Source of the DNA: Candidatus Poribacteria bacterium
Lineage (GTDB): Bacteria > Poribacteria > WGA-4E > WGA-3G
Assembly: GCA_028818705.1 (NCBI GenBank)
Contig: JAPPNJ010000040.1
Location: 1-64,000, forward strand
Length of the DNA: 64,000 nucleotides
Reading direction: 5' to 3'
Shown here: piece by piece, positions 8,377 to 16,931 of the stretch
How positions within the stretch are numbered: position 1 is the first letter of the stretch
How the letters are laid out: each line of letters starts with the position of its first letter
Made by a program: the position numbers and the translations under genes
The notes under the pieces: model-generated
Told to the model about the DNA's origin: nothing
The model's database searches: none
The model's input: the letters and a program-made list of their open reading frames with translations, nothing else

Positions 8377-10554
8377 ATGAGGATAACGAAATTGTTGAAA
8401 GACCATTACACAGCACGGAATATCAACTTTCAGGTATTACTTTCAAGCCGATGTTGCATAATCATAACGTTGTCTATTTTCTTTCTCAGCTGTGGGGTTC
8501 CGAATAATCCGTATCCAAAATCTGAGCAGAGCGAGGCAATCTATTATAGCACGTTCAGGGCAGAGCCGAAGCATTTCGACCCAGCTGTGTCATACAGTTC
8601 CGACGAATACAGATTCATCCAGCAGATTTACGAACCCCCGCTACAGTATCACTACCTAAAGCGTCCTTATGCGCTGATTCCGCTAACCGCGGAGACTATC
8701 CCAGAACCTCGTTACTTCAATGCTGATGGGGAACTCTTGCCATCGGATGCGCCTGCAGTGTCTATCGCGCGCGCTGTGTACGAGGTAAAAATTCGCCCCG
8801 GCACTATGTATCAGCCGCATCCCTGTTTCGCAAAAACCGATAATGGAGACTGGCGTTACCATAATTTGACAGCAGCAGACGTGAAGGGTTTTACCGAAAT
8901 TAAAGACTTTAAGATGACAGGAACGCGTGAACTTATCGCTGCCGACTATGTCTACCAGATCAAACGGATGGCAGATCCCCAAGTTTCTTGTCCTATTGCG
9001 AGTACGTTGGAAGATTACATCCTCGGTATGGAAGCGTATTCAGACGCCCTTGCTGATGGACAGAAGAAGCCACCTTTTCCCGGTGTAGAGGTCGTGGATC
9101 GTTACACTTACAGAGTTATTCTCAAGGCAAAATATCCACAATTTATCTATTGGTTAACGATGCCCTTCTTTTCACCGATGCCTCAAGAGGCGATTGATTT
9201 CTACAAACAACCCGTTATGGCAGATCGGAACATCACAATTGATAGATTTCCTGTTGGTACGGGTGCTTATCGGATGGAGTCACTTATCTCACACAAAGAA
9301 ATTGTTCTCGTCAAGAACGAAAACTTTCGGGTCGATCGCTACCCATCGATCGGAGAATCCAACGACAGGGAAGCCGGGCTTTTAGACGACGCGTGGGAAA
9401 TTCTTCCTTTCATACCAAAAGCCGTTTACAAATTAGAAAAGGAATCTATTCCACGTTGGAATAAATTTTTACAAGGTTATTATGATAACTCCGGTATCCC
9501 GTCGGATACGTTTGATAGGGTGATCGCCTTCGACAATACGGGCGATCCGGCGGCAAGTGAAATCCTGAAATCAAAACATATAATGCTGCGGACCAATGTG
9601 GCACCAACGACCCGTTATTTCGCCTTCAATATGTTTGACGACACCGTGGGTGGGTATACATCAGAAAAACAGAAACTTCGTCAAGCCATCTCAATAGCAC
9701 TTGATTATGAGGAATATATTGAGATTTTTCTCAACGGACGCGGTGTTCCGGCACATAATCCGCTCCCACCCGCTATATTCGGTCACGAGGAAGGTAAAAA
9801 CGGTATCAATCCTTATCTATATGACTGGGACGCACTTACGAACCGGGCGACGCGTAAACCTATTGAGGCAGCACAGAAACTGCTCGCTGAAGCAGGTTAC
9901 CCAGGCGGGCAAGATAGTAAGGGTAATCCGCTTATCATTGCTTATGACAACACATTGAACACAGCAGGTGGCACAACAGTTTTAACGTGGATGCGGAAAA
10001 AATTAGAACAAATCGGTATCACTATGGAAAGTCGCACCACCGATTACAACCGTTTTCGCGACAAAGTAAAGAAGGCTAACTTCCAGATGATCTCTTGGGG
10101 ATGGCATGCCGATTACCCCGACGCTGAAAATTTTATGTTCCTCCTCTACGGTCCGAATAGTAAGGCATTACAAGATGGCGAAAACGCTGCCAACTACGAT
10201 AATCCGGAGTTTAACCGACTTTTTGAACAAATGAAAAATATGGAAAATTCTCCGGAACGCTTAGCAATTATTCGCAAAATGAATCGTCTGTTACAACAAG
10301 ATGCACCTTGGATATTTACCTATCATCCTGTTACTTTCGGCTTGTCGCATCGCTGGTTGAAAAATTATAAACCCAGTTCTGTGGGATACAATACACTCAA
10401 GTATCGTCGCATTGATGCGGAGTTACGGGCAGAAAACCGTCAAGAGTGGAATCAACCCGTCCTTTGGCCCCTGTGGGTGTGTCTCGGATTCCTCGTTATG
10501 GGAACAATTCCGGCTGCCATTACAATTTGGAGGCGGGACCGCGGAACTCAATAA
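8377..10554 (+). CDS. ABC transporter substrate-binding protein, family 5 (oligopeptide/dipeptide type)
   Basis: 725 aa. A hydrophobic stretch (residues ~29-40) ends in FLSCG, a lipobox-like site, so it is probably a lipoprotein, though the start leaves an unusually long N-terminal extension. The body is a family-5 solute-binding protein: FRAEPKHFDPA near the N terminus, GTGAYRMES, LRQAISIALDYEEYIE and AWIFTYHPVTFGLSHRWLKN. Unusually, a second membrane segment lies near the C terminus (LWVCLGFLVMGTIPAAITIW). It is followed 51 bp later by a matching permease. Confidence 0.9.
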   Translation: MRITKLLKDHYTARNINFQVLLSSRCCIIITLSIFFLSCGVPNNPYPKSEQSEAIYYSTFRAEPKHFDPAVSYSSDEYRFIQQIYEPPLQYHYLKRPYALIPLTAETIPEPRYFNADGELLPSDAPAVSIARAVYEVKIRPGTMYQPHPCFAKTDNGDWRYHNLTAADVKGFTEIKDFKMTGTRELIAADYVYQIKRMADPQVSCPIASTLEDYILGMEAYSDALADGQKKPPFPGVEVVDRYTYRVILKAKYPQFIYWLTMPFFSPMPQEAIDFYKQPVMADRNITIDRFPVGTGAYRMESLISHKEIVLVKNENFRVDRYPSIGESNDREAGLLDDAWEILPFIPKAVYKLEKESIPRWNKFLQGYYDNSGIPSDTFDRVIAFDNTGDPAASEILKSKHIMLRTNVAPTTRYFAFNMFDDTVGGYTSEKQKLRQAISIALDYEEYIEIFLNGRGVPAHNPLPPAIFGHEEGKNGINPYLYDWDALTNRATRKPIEAAQKLLAEAGYPGGQDSKGNPLIIAYDNTLNTAGGTTVLTWMRKKLEQIGITMESRTTDYNRFRDKVKKANFQMISWGWHADYPDAENFMFLLYGPNSKALQDGENAANYDNPEFNRLFEQMKNMENSPERLAIIRKMNRLLQQDAPWIFTYHPVTFGLSHRWLKNYKPSSVGYNTLKYRRIDAELRAENRQEWNQPVLWPLWVCLGFLVMGTIPAAITIWRRDRGTQ

Positions 10555-10605
10555 CCTGTTCATAACTATGGATAAACGCAAACAACATCTGGCAAATTAG
10601 GAAAA

Positions 10606-11586
10606 ATGCTTAGTTATATTATCCGTCGAGCCCTTTATGCTATCCCAATTTTAATCGGTGTGAATGTCATTATCTTTTTTCTATTTTTTATTGTGAACTC
10701 ACCAGACCAAATGGCACGAAAGATTCTCGGGGAGAAGAATATAACGCAAGAAGATGTGGATAATTGGAAGAAACAGAACGGTTATCACCTACCGCTTTGG
10801 TTCAATATGGAGGAATCTGGAAGTGAGCGTTTTACGGAGACTATTTTCTTTCAAAAATCGATCAAACTCTTTCTCTTCGATTTTGGCACCTCTGACACGA
10901 ACAACATTGATATTTCATCACAAATTTTGCAGCGGATGTGGGCAAGCCTTGCTATTACAGTACCAGCATTCCTACTTGGTCTCCTCGTAAATATTACTGT
11001 TGCAATGACTGTAGCTTACTACCGAGCAACCTACGTCGATTTCTGGGGAACAATCGTTGCGGTTATCGTCATGTCTATTTCATCACTTTTCTATATTATT
11101 GGGGGACAGTGGATTTTTGGCAAGATACTCCGCCTTTTTCCGATTTCTGGTTATGATAGTGGGCTAAATATGTTCAAATTTGTAGCACTGCCGGTGGTGA
11201 TTGGTGTTATTAGTGGGATTGGGATGGGGGTCCGTTTCTATCGGACAATATTTCTTGAGGAAGTTAATCGGGACTACGTCCGTACGGCACGAGCCAAAGG
11301 CTTGAGTGAAGCACTTATCCTCTTTAAGCACGCACTTAAAAATGCCATGATCCCCATTTTAACGAATGTTGTGACAGCGATTCCCTTCCTCTTTGTAGGG
11401 GGATTGGTAATGGAGGCATTTTTCGCAATTCCAGGATTAGGAAGTTTCACAATAGAAGCCATCCAAGCGCAAGATTTCGCAATTGTGCGGAGTATGGTCT
11501 ATCTCGGATCAGTATTATACATCGCCAGTCTACTCTTGACTGACATTAGCTACACCTTAGTTGACCCGCGTGTTCGGTTTGAATAA
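10606..11586 (+). CDS. ABC transporter permease, OppB/DppB type
   Basis: 326 aa with about six membrane segments, starting MLSYIIRRALYAIPILIGV. The EAA loop reads DYVRTARAKGLSEALILFKHALKNAMIPILT, the part that docks to the ATPase. It partners the upstream binding protein for peptide or similar uptake. No OppC-type second permease and no ATPases follow, so the rest of the transporter must be encoded elsewhere or was lost. Bases 10555-10605 hold only a short spacer. Confidence 0.93.
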   Translation: MLSYIIRRALYAIPILIGVNVIIFFLFFIVNSPDQMARKILGEKNITQEDVDNWKKQNGYHLPLWFNMEESGSERFTETIFFQKSIKLFLFDFGTSDTNNIDISSQILQRMWASLAITVPAFLLGLLVNITVAMTVAYYRATYVDFWGTIVAVIVMSISSLFYIIGGQWIFGKILRLFPISGYDSGLNMFKFVALPVVIGVISGIGMGVRFYRTIFLEEVNRDYVRTARAKGLSEALILFKHALKNAMIPILTNVVTAIPFLFVGGLVMEAFFAIPGLGSFTIEAIQAQDFAIVRSMVYLGSVLYIASLLLTDISYTLVDPRVRFE

Positions 11587-11598
11587 GCAGGTGGAAAA

Positions 11599-12036
11599 AT
11601 GATTTCACAAAACAGAAGTTATCAGATTTTGCAAGGTGTGATGAGCTTACTGCTTGGAAGCATCAGTATCTGTTTACTGATAGTGCTCCGACACTCCGGA
11701 TATCCGGTCACAACACTCTCCACCTTTCTGATTGTGGGGCTCACTCTGATTTTCTCTGGCGATTACCTTCTTAACCCATTTAAATTATCGGTCACCCCTC
11801 ACAAACAGGCACTGGCAAGCGATATTGGTCTCATCGCTTATGGTGTGCTCTACTTCAGCATCGCTATGTCGAAACTTTTAGAGCCGCGCTGGATAGTAAT
11901 TAATCTACCGGTCTTTTTGCAGCCGATTTGGGTGCGGCGCGGATTAGCCGGTGTTGGAATTGTCTTGATTGCTGCAGGCGTGTACGGCATTTATCATCTA
12001 TACTCGGCACCATTAACGGAAGATACCTCAGAATAA
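11599..12036 (+). CDS. Small integral membrane protein, four predicted helices
   Basis: 145 aa, 12 bp after the permease with an AGGTGG-like site, so in the same operon. Hydrophobic segments lie at about 10-28, 36-52, 70-88 and 108-130. I recognise no family. It occupies the place where an OppC-like permease would be expected but is far too short and lacks an EAA loop. An accessory role in the transporter is only a guess from position. Confidence 0.6.
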   Translation: MISQNRSYQILQGVMSLLLGSISICLLIVLRHSGYPVTTLSTFLIVGLTLIFSGDYLLNPFKLSVTPHKQALASDIGLIAYGVLYFSIAMSKLLEPRWIVINLPVFLQPIWVRRGLAGVGIVLIAAGVYGIYHLYSAPLTEDTSE

Positions 12037-12083
12037 GAGAGCACCTGCAAAGCGTACTGAAAAGTCGTGTTTTGTAGCATCTG

Positions 12084-12389
12084 TCACTTAGCAATAATTA
12101 CAGCATAGCGAAGCGGCATCTTGCCGACGTTGCGGATCCCGTGTAAGACTTGGCAGTCAACGTGAACGGCTTCATTGTCCGTGACATGGTGGGTCTCCTC
12201 ACCAAACAAAACCTCACCTTCCCCAGAAAACACATAGAAAATTTCTTGTCCATCATGTGTGTGCGGTGGATGTGCTCGTTTCCCTGGTCCCACTTCAGAG
12301 ATATGGAGATGGAGTTGTTCCCGATCCGCACCAACCTCAAAAATGAACCGATCAATCCCCTTAACGTCGTTTCTAATCTCTTTTTCCAT
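12084..12389 (-). CDS. Cupin-domain protein
   Basis: 101 aa, a single small cupin barrel. Motif 1 reads G..AHPPHTHDGQEIFYVFSGEGEVLFG and motif 2 DNEAVHVDCQVLHGIRNVG, giving the usual His/Glu metal ligands. Such stand-alone cupins can be isomerases, dioxygenases or sugar-binding proteins, so the reaction is unknown. The gene is convergent with the peptide-transporter operon. A purine-rich site (GAAGGGAAA) precedes the ATG. Confidence 0.85.
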   Translation of the reverse strand: MEKEIRNDVKGIDRFIFEVGADREQLHLHISEVGPGKRAHPPHTHDGQEIFYVFSGEGEVLFGEETHHVTDNEAVHVDCQVLHGIRNVGKMPLRYAVIIAK

Positions 12390-12589
12390 GAGAATTTCCC
12401 TTCCTCGTAGTTTGAGAAATAAAATTAGATCTTAAAATTTTGGTGTAATTTAACATGTCAGTTAGAAATTGTCAATTTCTAAAGTAAAGTCCCAGTATTT
12501 ATTGAAAAAAACTCGTAGGTTGGGTTGAACACAGTGAAACCTCACACTTTTTTCCAAAAACTGACAACCAATATCCACATAATTGATCC

Positions 12590-12808
12590 ATAATTAAGAG
12601 TCTGCTATTCGGACTCACACTCGTACTTTGCATCCTGATGGGTGGTCCCCTGACGCGAGCATCTCTCAATCCAGCACGGACGCTAGGACCTGCCATTGTT
12701 AGTGGTAATTATGCCGACATCTGGCTCTATTTTGTGGGCCCGTGCGTAGGCGCAATCCTCGCCGCGCTTCTCTATATCGGTGTTTTGAAAGATAAAAGAG
12801 AGACGTAG
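12590..12808 (+). pseudogene. Aquaporin (MIP family) C-terminal remnant
   Basis: The frame ending at TAG 12806-12808 reads ...LMGGPLTRASLNPARTLGPA, then a final membrane helix. LNPAR followed by GPA is the second NPA box and helix 6 of aquaporins. A full gene would be ~230 residues; here only ~70 remain, with an in-frame TGA just upstream and no start. It is the decayed end of a lost aquaporin or glycerol-channel gene. The preceding 200 bp (12390-12590) are AT-rich and contain a GTAGG-type repeat near 12513. Confidence 0.75.
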
Positions 12809-12830
12809 AATACATATCACAGGCAAAAAG

Positions 12831-12861
12831 AAAAGGCTGGCACTTAGGCACCAGCCTTTTT
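12831..12861. terminator. Bidirectional Rho-independent terminator
   Basis: AAAAGGCTGG pairs with CCAGCCTTTT across a 10-nt loop. It is followed by T-rich sequence on the plus strand (TTTTTATTT) and by TTTTCTTTTT when read on the minus strand. It closes hsp20 on the minus strand and the aquaporin remnant on the plus strand. Confidence 0.8.
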
Positions 12862-12887
12862 ATTTGATTTGAATTTGAATAGGAAAT

Positions 12888-13319
12888 TTAAGACGTTGTC
12901 TCGATTGGAACTACGATCGGCTTCGCCGCTTCCGGCTTTGGAATAGAGAGCGTCAACACACCCTCGTTGAATTCGGCTTTGATCTCGTCTGTTTCCACTT
13001 CCCGCGGTAGCGCGAACTTTCTTTGGAAACTCCCATAACGCCGTTCGACGCGGCGGTAGTTATGGGCATCGTCCACCTTCTCCTGCCGTTTTTCGCCACT
13101 GAGCGTCAAGAGGTTATCTTTGATAGAAACGTGGAGATCGTCCTTTGCGACGCCGGGGAGTTCAGCGCGAACTTCAAAGCCTGCTTCTGTTTCAGAAACA
13201 TCGACGGAAGGGATCCATTTGTCGGTGTCCCCACTTCGTCCTGTCCATTGCGGTGCAAAGAAAGGGCTGTAAAATCTGAACAAGTTTCCTGCCGGTCTGT
13301 GTAAAGTCAAATAAGTCAT
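12888..13319 (-). CDS. Small heat-shock protein Hsp20 (copy A)
   Basis: 143 aa. The alpha-crystallin domain runs from ~35 to 135: WIPSVDVSETEAGFEVRAELPGVAKDDLHVS, then YGSFQRKFALPREVETDEIKAEFNEGVLTLSIPK. An ATP-independent chaperone that forms oligomers and holds unfolding proteins. It follows a second, closely related copy on the same strand, with a strong hairpin between them. The C-terminal I-x-I-type tail is weak (PIVVPIETTS). Confidence 0.95.
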   Translation of the reverse strand: MTYLTLHRPAGNLFRFYSPFFAPQWTGRSGDTDKWIPSVDVSETEAGFEVRAELPGVAKDDLHVSIKDNLLTLSGEKRQEKVDDAHNYRRVERRYGSFQRKFALPREVETDEIKAEFNEGVLTLSIPKPEAAKPIVVPIETTS

Positions 13320-13361
13320 TTTTTAATGCGCCTTTAGTGTAAAGTGTGTTCCTTGTATTTT

Positions 13362-13400
13362 GGGCAACCTCGTGTGTTGCTCAACACACGAGGCATGCCC
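13362..13400 (-). promoter_or_regulatory. 16-bp hairpin between the two hsp20 genes
   Basis: CCTCGTGTGTT (13368-13378) pairs perfectly with AACACACGAGG (13383-13393). An outer GGGCA/TGCCC stem extends it across a small internal loop. No T-run follows on the minus strand. It lies ~40 nt upstream of hsp20 copy A and just after copy B, so it may be an mRNA-processing or stability structure, or a temperature-sensitive element; the sequence cannot separate these. Confidence 0.6.
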
Positions 13401-13411
13401 AGATAATTGAA

Positions 13412-13852
13412 TTAAGAGTTTACTGTAATCGGGATTTCAGTCGGTTTTGCCGCCTCTGCCTTCGGAATTTCGAGGGTCAAAACACCATCTTTGAATTCTG
13501 CTTTAATGTCAGACGTCTCAACGTGTCTCGGTAGCGTGAAACTTCTTTGGAAGCTGCCGTAACGTCTTTCCATACGATGGTAGTTTTTGTCTACCTTTTC
13601 TATTTCCTGACGTTTTTCGCCTTTGACAGTAAGGATGTTATCGTTTACTGAGACGTTGACATCATTTTCTGAAACACCGGGGAGTTCAGCGTGAATCTCA
13701 AAACCTGTCTCTGTTTCAGAAATATCTACGGTGGGCATCCAAGAGGTATTACCCATATCCGTTTCGTTTTCGTAAGAGCCGAAGAGATCACTGAAAACAT
13801 TCTGTAGATTGAATGGATTTCTCATCGGTCTGCGTGTCGTTAGGTAATTCAT
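13412..13852 (-). CDS. Small heat-shock protein Hsp20 (copy B)
   Basis: 146 aa from ATG 13852, chosen over the longer frame reaching 13972 because AAAGGAGAAAA sits just upstream and MNYLTTRRPM matches the start of copy A. The alpha-crystallin domain is complete: WMPTVDISETETGFEIHAELPGV, YGSFQRSFTLPRHVETSDIKAEF, GVLTLEIPKAEAAKP. A paralogue of the neighbouring gene from tandem duplication; the two are probably co-transcribed. Confidence 0.94.
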   Translation of the reverse strand: MNYLTTRRPMRNPFNLQNVFSDLFGSYENETDMGNTSWMPTVDISETETGFEIHAELPGVSENDVNVSVNDNILTVKGEKRQEIEKVDKNYHRMERRYGSFQRSFTLPRHVETSDIKAEFKDGVLTLEIPKAEAAKPTEIPITVNS

Positions 13853-14094
13853 TTTTTTCTCCTTTTGAATTTCGTTTATGTAATTGTTTAGAAGCAAATT
13901 TCGTGCCAATCTTTTCTCTGGTAATCCAAAGATTTCACTCCTCTGCTTGTATATGAGCAAATTCCGTGCCAAAGTTGGTTTTTATCTTTGGGCAAACACA
14001 TCAACCCGCTGTGTACGGGTATGCCATGAGGCTATTCGTCCAGGAAGGACATTTATAAGGCATTCACGGAGAGGTGGGTGGGCAATTTAGGTTT

Positions 14095-14146
14095 GCCAAA
14101 TTGACACCATCCTTGCCACTGTGGCATTGCGTGATGTCAATTTGGC
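14095..14146. repeat. Inverted repeat with 12-bp arms
   Basis: GCCAAATTGACA (14095-14106) is perfectly inverted as TGTCAATTTGGC (14135-14146). A small inner hairpin (TGCCA-ctg-TGGCA) sits at 14114-14126. It lies in the 460-bp gene-free stretch between hsp20 and the uridine kinase, directly beside another inverted-repeat element. Origin unknown. Confidence 0.6.
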
Positions 14147-14150
14147 TTTA

Positions 14151-14264
14151 CAGTAAAGCCCGAAAATACTTGGACACTTTAGAGAATACAAAACCCCACC
14201 TCGTTGGCGAGGTTTCCTAACCTCGCCACATTGGAGAGTGTAAACTTAATTGTGGGCTTTACTA
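14151..14264. mobile_element. ~114-bp MITE-like element with AGTAAAGCCC ends
   Basis: The left end AGTAAAGCCC (14152-14161) is inverted at the right end as GGGCTTTACT (14254-14263). The similarity continues imperfectly inward for ~30 bp on both sides (an ACACT block on each). A GGCGAGGTT-type hairpin sits in the middle. No coding capacity. It looks like a non-autonomous transposable element; no parent transposase with these ends is in the window. Confidence 0.6.
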
Positions 14265-14315
14265 TAATGAACAGAGTACGTAGATGAGGCGTGTTTTTTA
14301 CATCGGTGGGCTGTA

Positions 14316-14969
14316 TTAGGATGCGGAGATATTTTCTTGGATTCGTTTCTGGATGCCTGCAACAAGCGTGTGCAAGGCAACAGGATTGTCGTCTTGGAAT
14401 GGGATAACTAAGTCAGCGTACTGTTTGCAAGGTTCAGTATAGACAGGAAAATTGGGCAAGACATCGCGTCGGTACCAATTGATACACCATTCCAAGTCAC
14501 CTCCGCGTTGAGCGACATCGCGGAGCATCCTACGTAGAACGCGTTCATGGGGATCTACGTCGAGGAACAGTTTGATGTCCATCAAGTCTCGCAAATCTTC
14601 ACTCCAGTAAATAAGATGTCCCTCCACAATAACGACGTCACTGGATTGGACACTCTTTTTCTCAGCATCGCGTTGTGCGGCACGGGTGCCAGGGGTAGGT
14701 TTTTCAATGGCATCACGATTTCGGAGTTTTTTGATGTCTGCGATGAGGGCATCCCATAGAACAGCGTCTGGATGATTAGCAGTGATCACACGTTCCCGTT
14801 CTACTTCTGAGTATTCTGACCAATCGCGAAAATATGAGTCTTGATTCAGCACAACAGGTGCGTATTCCATGAGTTCTGCCGCCAAAGCACTGGCAAACGT
14901 CGTTTTTCCGGAGGCAGATCCGCCCATAATACCGATAGTGATCGGCGTGAAACGTTCTTCTTTTTGCAT
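14316..14969 (-). CDS. udk: Uridine kinase family protein
   Basis: 217 aa from ATG 14969, which has GGAGAAGG immediately upstream; an alternative start is at 14996. P-loop GIMGGSASGKTTFA at ~13-26, then NQDSYF, a nucleoside-site NHPDAVLWDAL, VVIVEGHLIYW (Walker B-like) and R-rich lid RVLRRMLRDVAQRG. Phosphorylates uridine or cytidine in pyrimidine salvage. It is the only pyrimidine gene here apart from pyrE at 46 kb. Confidence 0.9.
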   Translation of the reverse strand: MQKEERFTPITIGIMGGSASGKTTFASALAAELMEYAPVVLNQDSYFRDWSEYSEVERERVITANHPDAVLWDALIADIKKLRNRDAIEKPTPGTRAAQRDAEKKSVQSSDVVIVEGHLIYWSEDLRDLMDIKLFLDVDPHERVLRRMLRDVAQRGGDLEWCINWYRRDVLPNFPVYTEPCKQYADLVIPFQDDNPVALHTLVAGIQKRIQENISAS

Positions 14970-15027
14970 AGCCTTCTCCTTTTCGTATATTAGCACACGT
15001 TCTATTAAAGGTCAACGCTATTTTTCC

Positions 15028-15143
15028 CAGAGGCATTCAATTGTCCCGAATCCCTCTTGTAGGAGGGGTTTGTAACCCCGATTCTTGCCGAAAGCAGTGC
15101 CCCCCTATTGCCCATAACGCACTCAAAAAACTGAATGCCTCTG
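15028..15143. mobile_element. 116-bp repeat element (copy 1 of 2)
   Basis: The ends are inverted: CAGAGGCATTCAAT at the left and ACTGAATGCCTCTG at the right (13 of 14 positions). Inside are a GTAGG-type hairpin and a conserved core (AAAGCAGTGCCCCCCTATTG). A second, ~123-bp copy with the same core lies at 44647-44770. Non-coding and MITE-like. It sits immediately upstream of the promoter for the aroF leader. Confidence 0.8.
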
Positions 15144-15157
15144 CTATCAAAAGAAAT

Positions 15158-15191
15158 TTGACTTGCATTAAAAAGTGTGTTATTATATAAT
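15158..15191 (+). promoter_or_regulatory. Sigma70-like promoter of the aroF-leuA leader
   Basis: TTGACT (15158-15163) is followed after 17 nt by TATTAT (15181-15186), which overlaps a further TATAAT-like run (TATATAATA). It lies ~200 bp before the leader peptide and 500 bp before DAHP synthase. No other promoter as good is seen in that stretch. Confidence 0.6.
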
Positions 15192-15362
15192 AAAATGATC
15201 ATTTCAACAGGAATTGCGGCGTACATCTCGCAAAACGAGGTGCCTTACGAAAAAATATAAACGTTTTCTCGTGAATAGCGTCTTAGATTACAAGAACTTA
15301 ATAGCATGTTTGCTTTTTGATATTGGTGTAAATATCTTATCCCCGAATTTGATAGGAACTTG

Positions 15363-15548
15363 ATGATGCGAACGCTTCAGGTTAATACCACTACAGCACA
15401 AATACCCCGGCTACAGATTGCTCCGACATCTTTATGGAACGTCTCTTTCTACGCTTGGGCTACTTTTACATCTTTTGTGTTGTTAAATGCCGCACTCGGC
15501 TTGTACTTGTACCTATACCTTTATTTGTACAGCTACGCCAGGTGGTGA
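15363..15548 (+). CDS. Leader peptide with a Leu-Tyr run (putative attenuator peptide)
   Basis: ~61 aa (TTG at 15360, ATG at 15363 or 15366), with AGGAACT just upstream. The peptide is rich in aromatics and ends LGLYLYLYLYLYSYARW then TGA: six Tyr codons between 15504 and 15536 alternating with Leu codons of three types, then a Trp. It is followed within 45 nt by a strong intrinsic terminator and then by DAHP synthase and LeuA. That is the arrangement of ribosome-stalling transcription attenuators (compare his, leu, trp leaders). Codon usage varies across the run (ttg/cta/ctt; tac/tat), arguing against a mere DNA repeat. A regulatory rather than structural product is my reading. Confidence 0.6.
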   Translation: MMRTLQVNTTTAQIPRLQIAPTSLWNVSFYAWATFTSFVLLNAALGLYLYLYLYLYSYARW

Positions 15549-15633
15549 AGCTTCGTAAGCGATGCTATTTTTGACCGATTCCATTATCACCACCCAGCGT
15601 TGAATAGAAATTCGATGTTGGGTAATTTTTTTT
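15541..15633 (+). terminator. Attenuator: antiterminator pairing plus intrinsic terminator
   Basis: The terminator is a 13-bp stem, CCCAGCGTTGAAT (15593-15605) with ATTCGATGTTGGG (15610-15622; three G-U pairs), loop AGAA, then a run of eight T (15626-15633). Upstream, GGTGGTGA (15541-15548), which contains the leader's last codons, can pair with TCACCACC (15587-15594). That pairing covers the foot of the terminator stem. A ribosome that finishes the leader would mask 15541-15548 and allow termination; one stalled on early Tyr/Leu codons would leave it free. The switching is inferred; the stem and T-run are seen. Confidence 0.7.
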
Positions 15634-15693
15634 AACCAAATTTAATTTGCGACAGAAAACTTGCTATTGAAAAGACGGAGGTAGTTTAAAAGC

Positions 15694-16710
15694 ATGGTTA
15701 TCGTGACCAAGACCGATGCGACACAAGCAGATATTGATGCTGTCGTTAAACGGATCGAAAGTGTTGGGTTGAAAGCACAAGTCTCAACCGGTGAACGTCA
15801 TACAGTTATCGGTGTGATAGGAGATAAAACATTGCTTGGTGATATTCCAATAGAATCAATGTCCGGTGTTGATAGGACGATGCCGATCACGGCACCGTTC
15901 AAGTTGGCGAGCCGCGAGTTCCGGGAGGAAGCAACGGTTGTGGCAGTCAACGGCACAAAGATTGGTGGGCGGCAGGTGCCTGTTATTGCTGGACCTTGCG
16001 CCGTGGAAAGCACTGAACAGATAGTGACCATCGCTCAGATGGTTCACAAAGCAGGGGCGAGTTTCATCAGAGGCGGTGCCTTTAAGCCAAGAACCGGACC
16101 TTACAGTTTCCAAGGCTACGGTGAAAAAGCACTCAAGATGTTAAAAGATGCAAAAGACGAAACAGGTCTCGGCATCGTCACCGAAGTCATGACGCCACAT
16201 GAAGTAGAACTCGTCGGGGAATATACAGACATGTTCCAACTCGGCACGCGGAACATGACAAATTTCTATCTACTGCGTGAAGTCGGACAGGCAGGGAAGC
16301 CTGTCATTCTCAAGCGTGGGATGTCCGCGACGATTGAAGAATGGCTGCTCGCCGCTGAATATATCCTGGCTGAAGGGAATCCCGATGTCATTCTATGTGA
16401 GCGTGGGATCCGCACTTTTGAGACACACACCCGTAACACGCTTGATTTGAACGCAGTTCCTGTCATTCACGAATTGAGCCATCTGCCTATTATTGTCGAT
16501 CCCAGCCACGGCACAGGGATCCGGAATTTGGTCTGTGATATGACAAAAGCATCCGTGGCTGCGGGCGCAGATGGACTCTTACTTGAGGTACATCACGATC
16601 CAGATCATTCGATGACAGGAGATGGTGCGCAGTCTCTGTTCCCAGATCAATTTGAGACACTGATGCAGGAACTGAAACCGATTGCTGTTGCCGTCGGTCG
16701 CGAAATGTAG
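15694..16710 (+). CDS. aroF: 3-deoxy-7-phosphoheptulonate (DAHP) synthase, type I-beta
   Basis: 338 aa. Condenses PEP and erythrose-4-phosphate in the first step of aromatic amino-acid synthesis. The N-terminal ~70 residues form the ferredoxin-like extension of the Thermotoga/I-beta group, which mediates Tyr/Phe feedback. The barrel has [61 protein letters not shown] and VDPSHGTG, so the PEP and metal ligands are in place. Preceded by GGAGG and by the leader-attenuator described separately; followed after 221 bp by leuA. Confidence 0.96.
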   Translation: MVIVTKTDATQADIDAVVKRIESVGLKAQVSTGERHTVIGVIGDKTLLGDIPIESMSGVDRTMPITAPFKLASREFREEATVVAVNGTKIGGRQVPVIAGPCAVESTEQIVTIAQMVHKAGASFIRGGAFKPRTGPYSFQGYGEKALKMLKDAKDETGLGIVTEVMTPHEVELVGEYTDMFQLGTRNMTNFYLLREVGQAGKPVILKRGMSATIEEWLLAAEYILAEGNPDVILCERGIRTFETHTRNTLDLNAVPVIHELSHLPIIVDPSHGTGIRNLVCDMTKASVAAGADGLLLEVHHDPDHSMTGDGAQSLFPDQFETLMQELKPIAVAVGREM

Positions 16711-16727
16711 GGATAAAAATGCGGAGG

Positions 16728-16760
16728 TTGTAACGGGTGGCTATAGAAAACCACCCTTAC
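16728..16760 (+). promoter_or_regulatory. Hairpin between aroF and leuA
   Basis: GGGTGG (16735-16740) pairs with CCACCC (16751-16756), extended by GTAA/TTAC at the foot. No T-run follows. The remaining ~170 bp before leuA hold no gene. It may stabilise the aroF transcript end or be one of the dispersed palindromes. Confidence 0.4.
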
Positions 16761-16931
16761 GATCACCAGTATATGATTAGAGAAAGGCACAAACCCTTCA
16801 GTGTCAACTTATCACGGTCCGTATGGATGCCACTGGTTCTTCATACCTTAGTTCTACGCGCTTTTGATTACAAAACTTAGGCAGAGCATAACGAAGAAAA
16901 AACATAGAAAAAAAATTGGAGGAACACCGCT

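Noticed and set aside
15501..15536. Leu-Tyr run as a simple hexanucleotide DNA repeat only.
   Set aside because: Leu is coded by ttg, cta and ctt and Tyr by tac and tat, so the run is not a clean repeat, and a terminator and biosynthetic genes follow. A slippage origin cannot be fully excluded.
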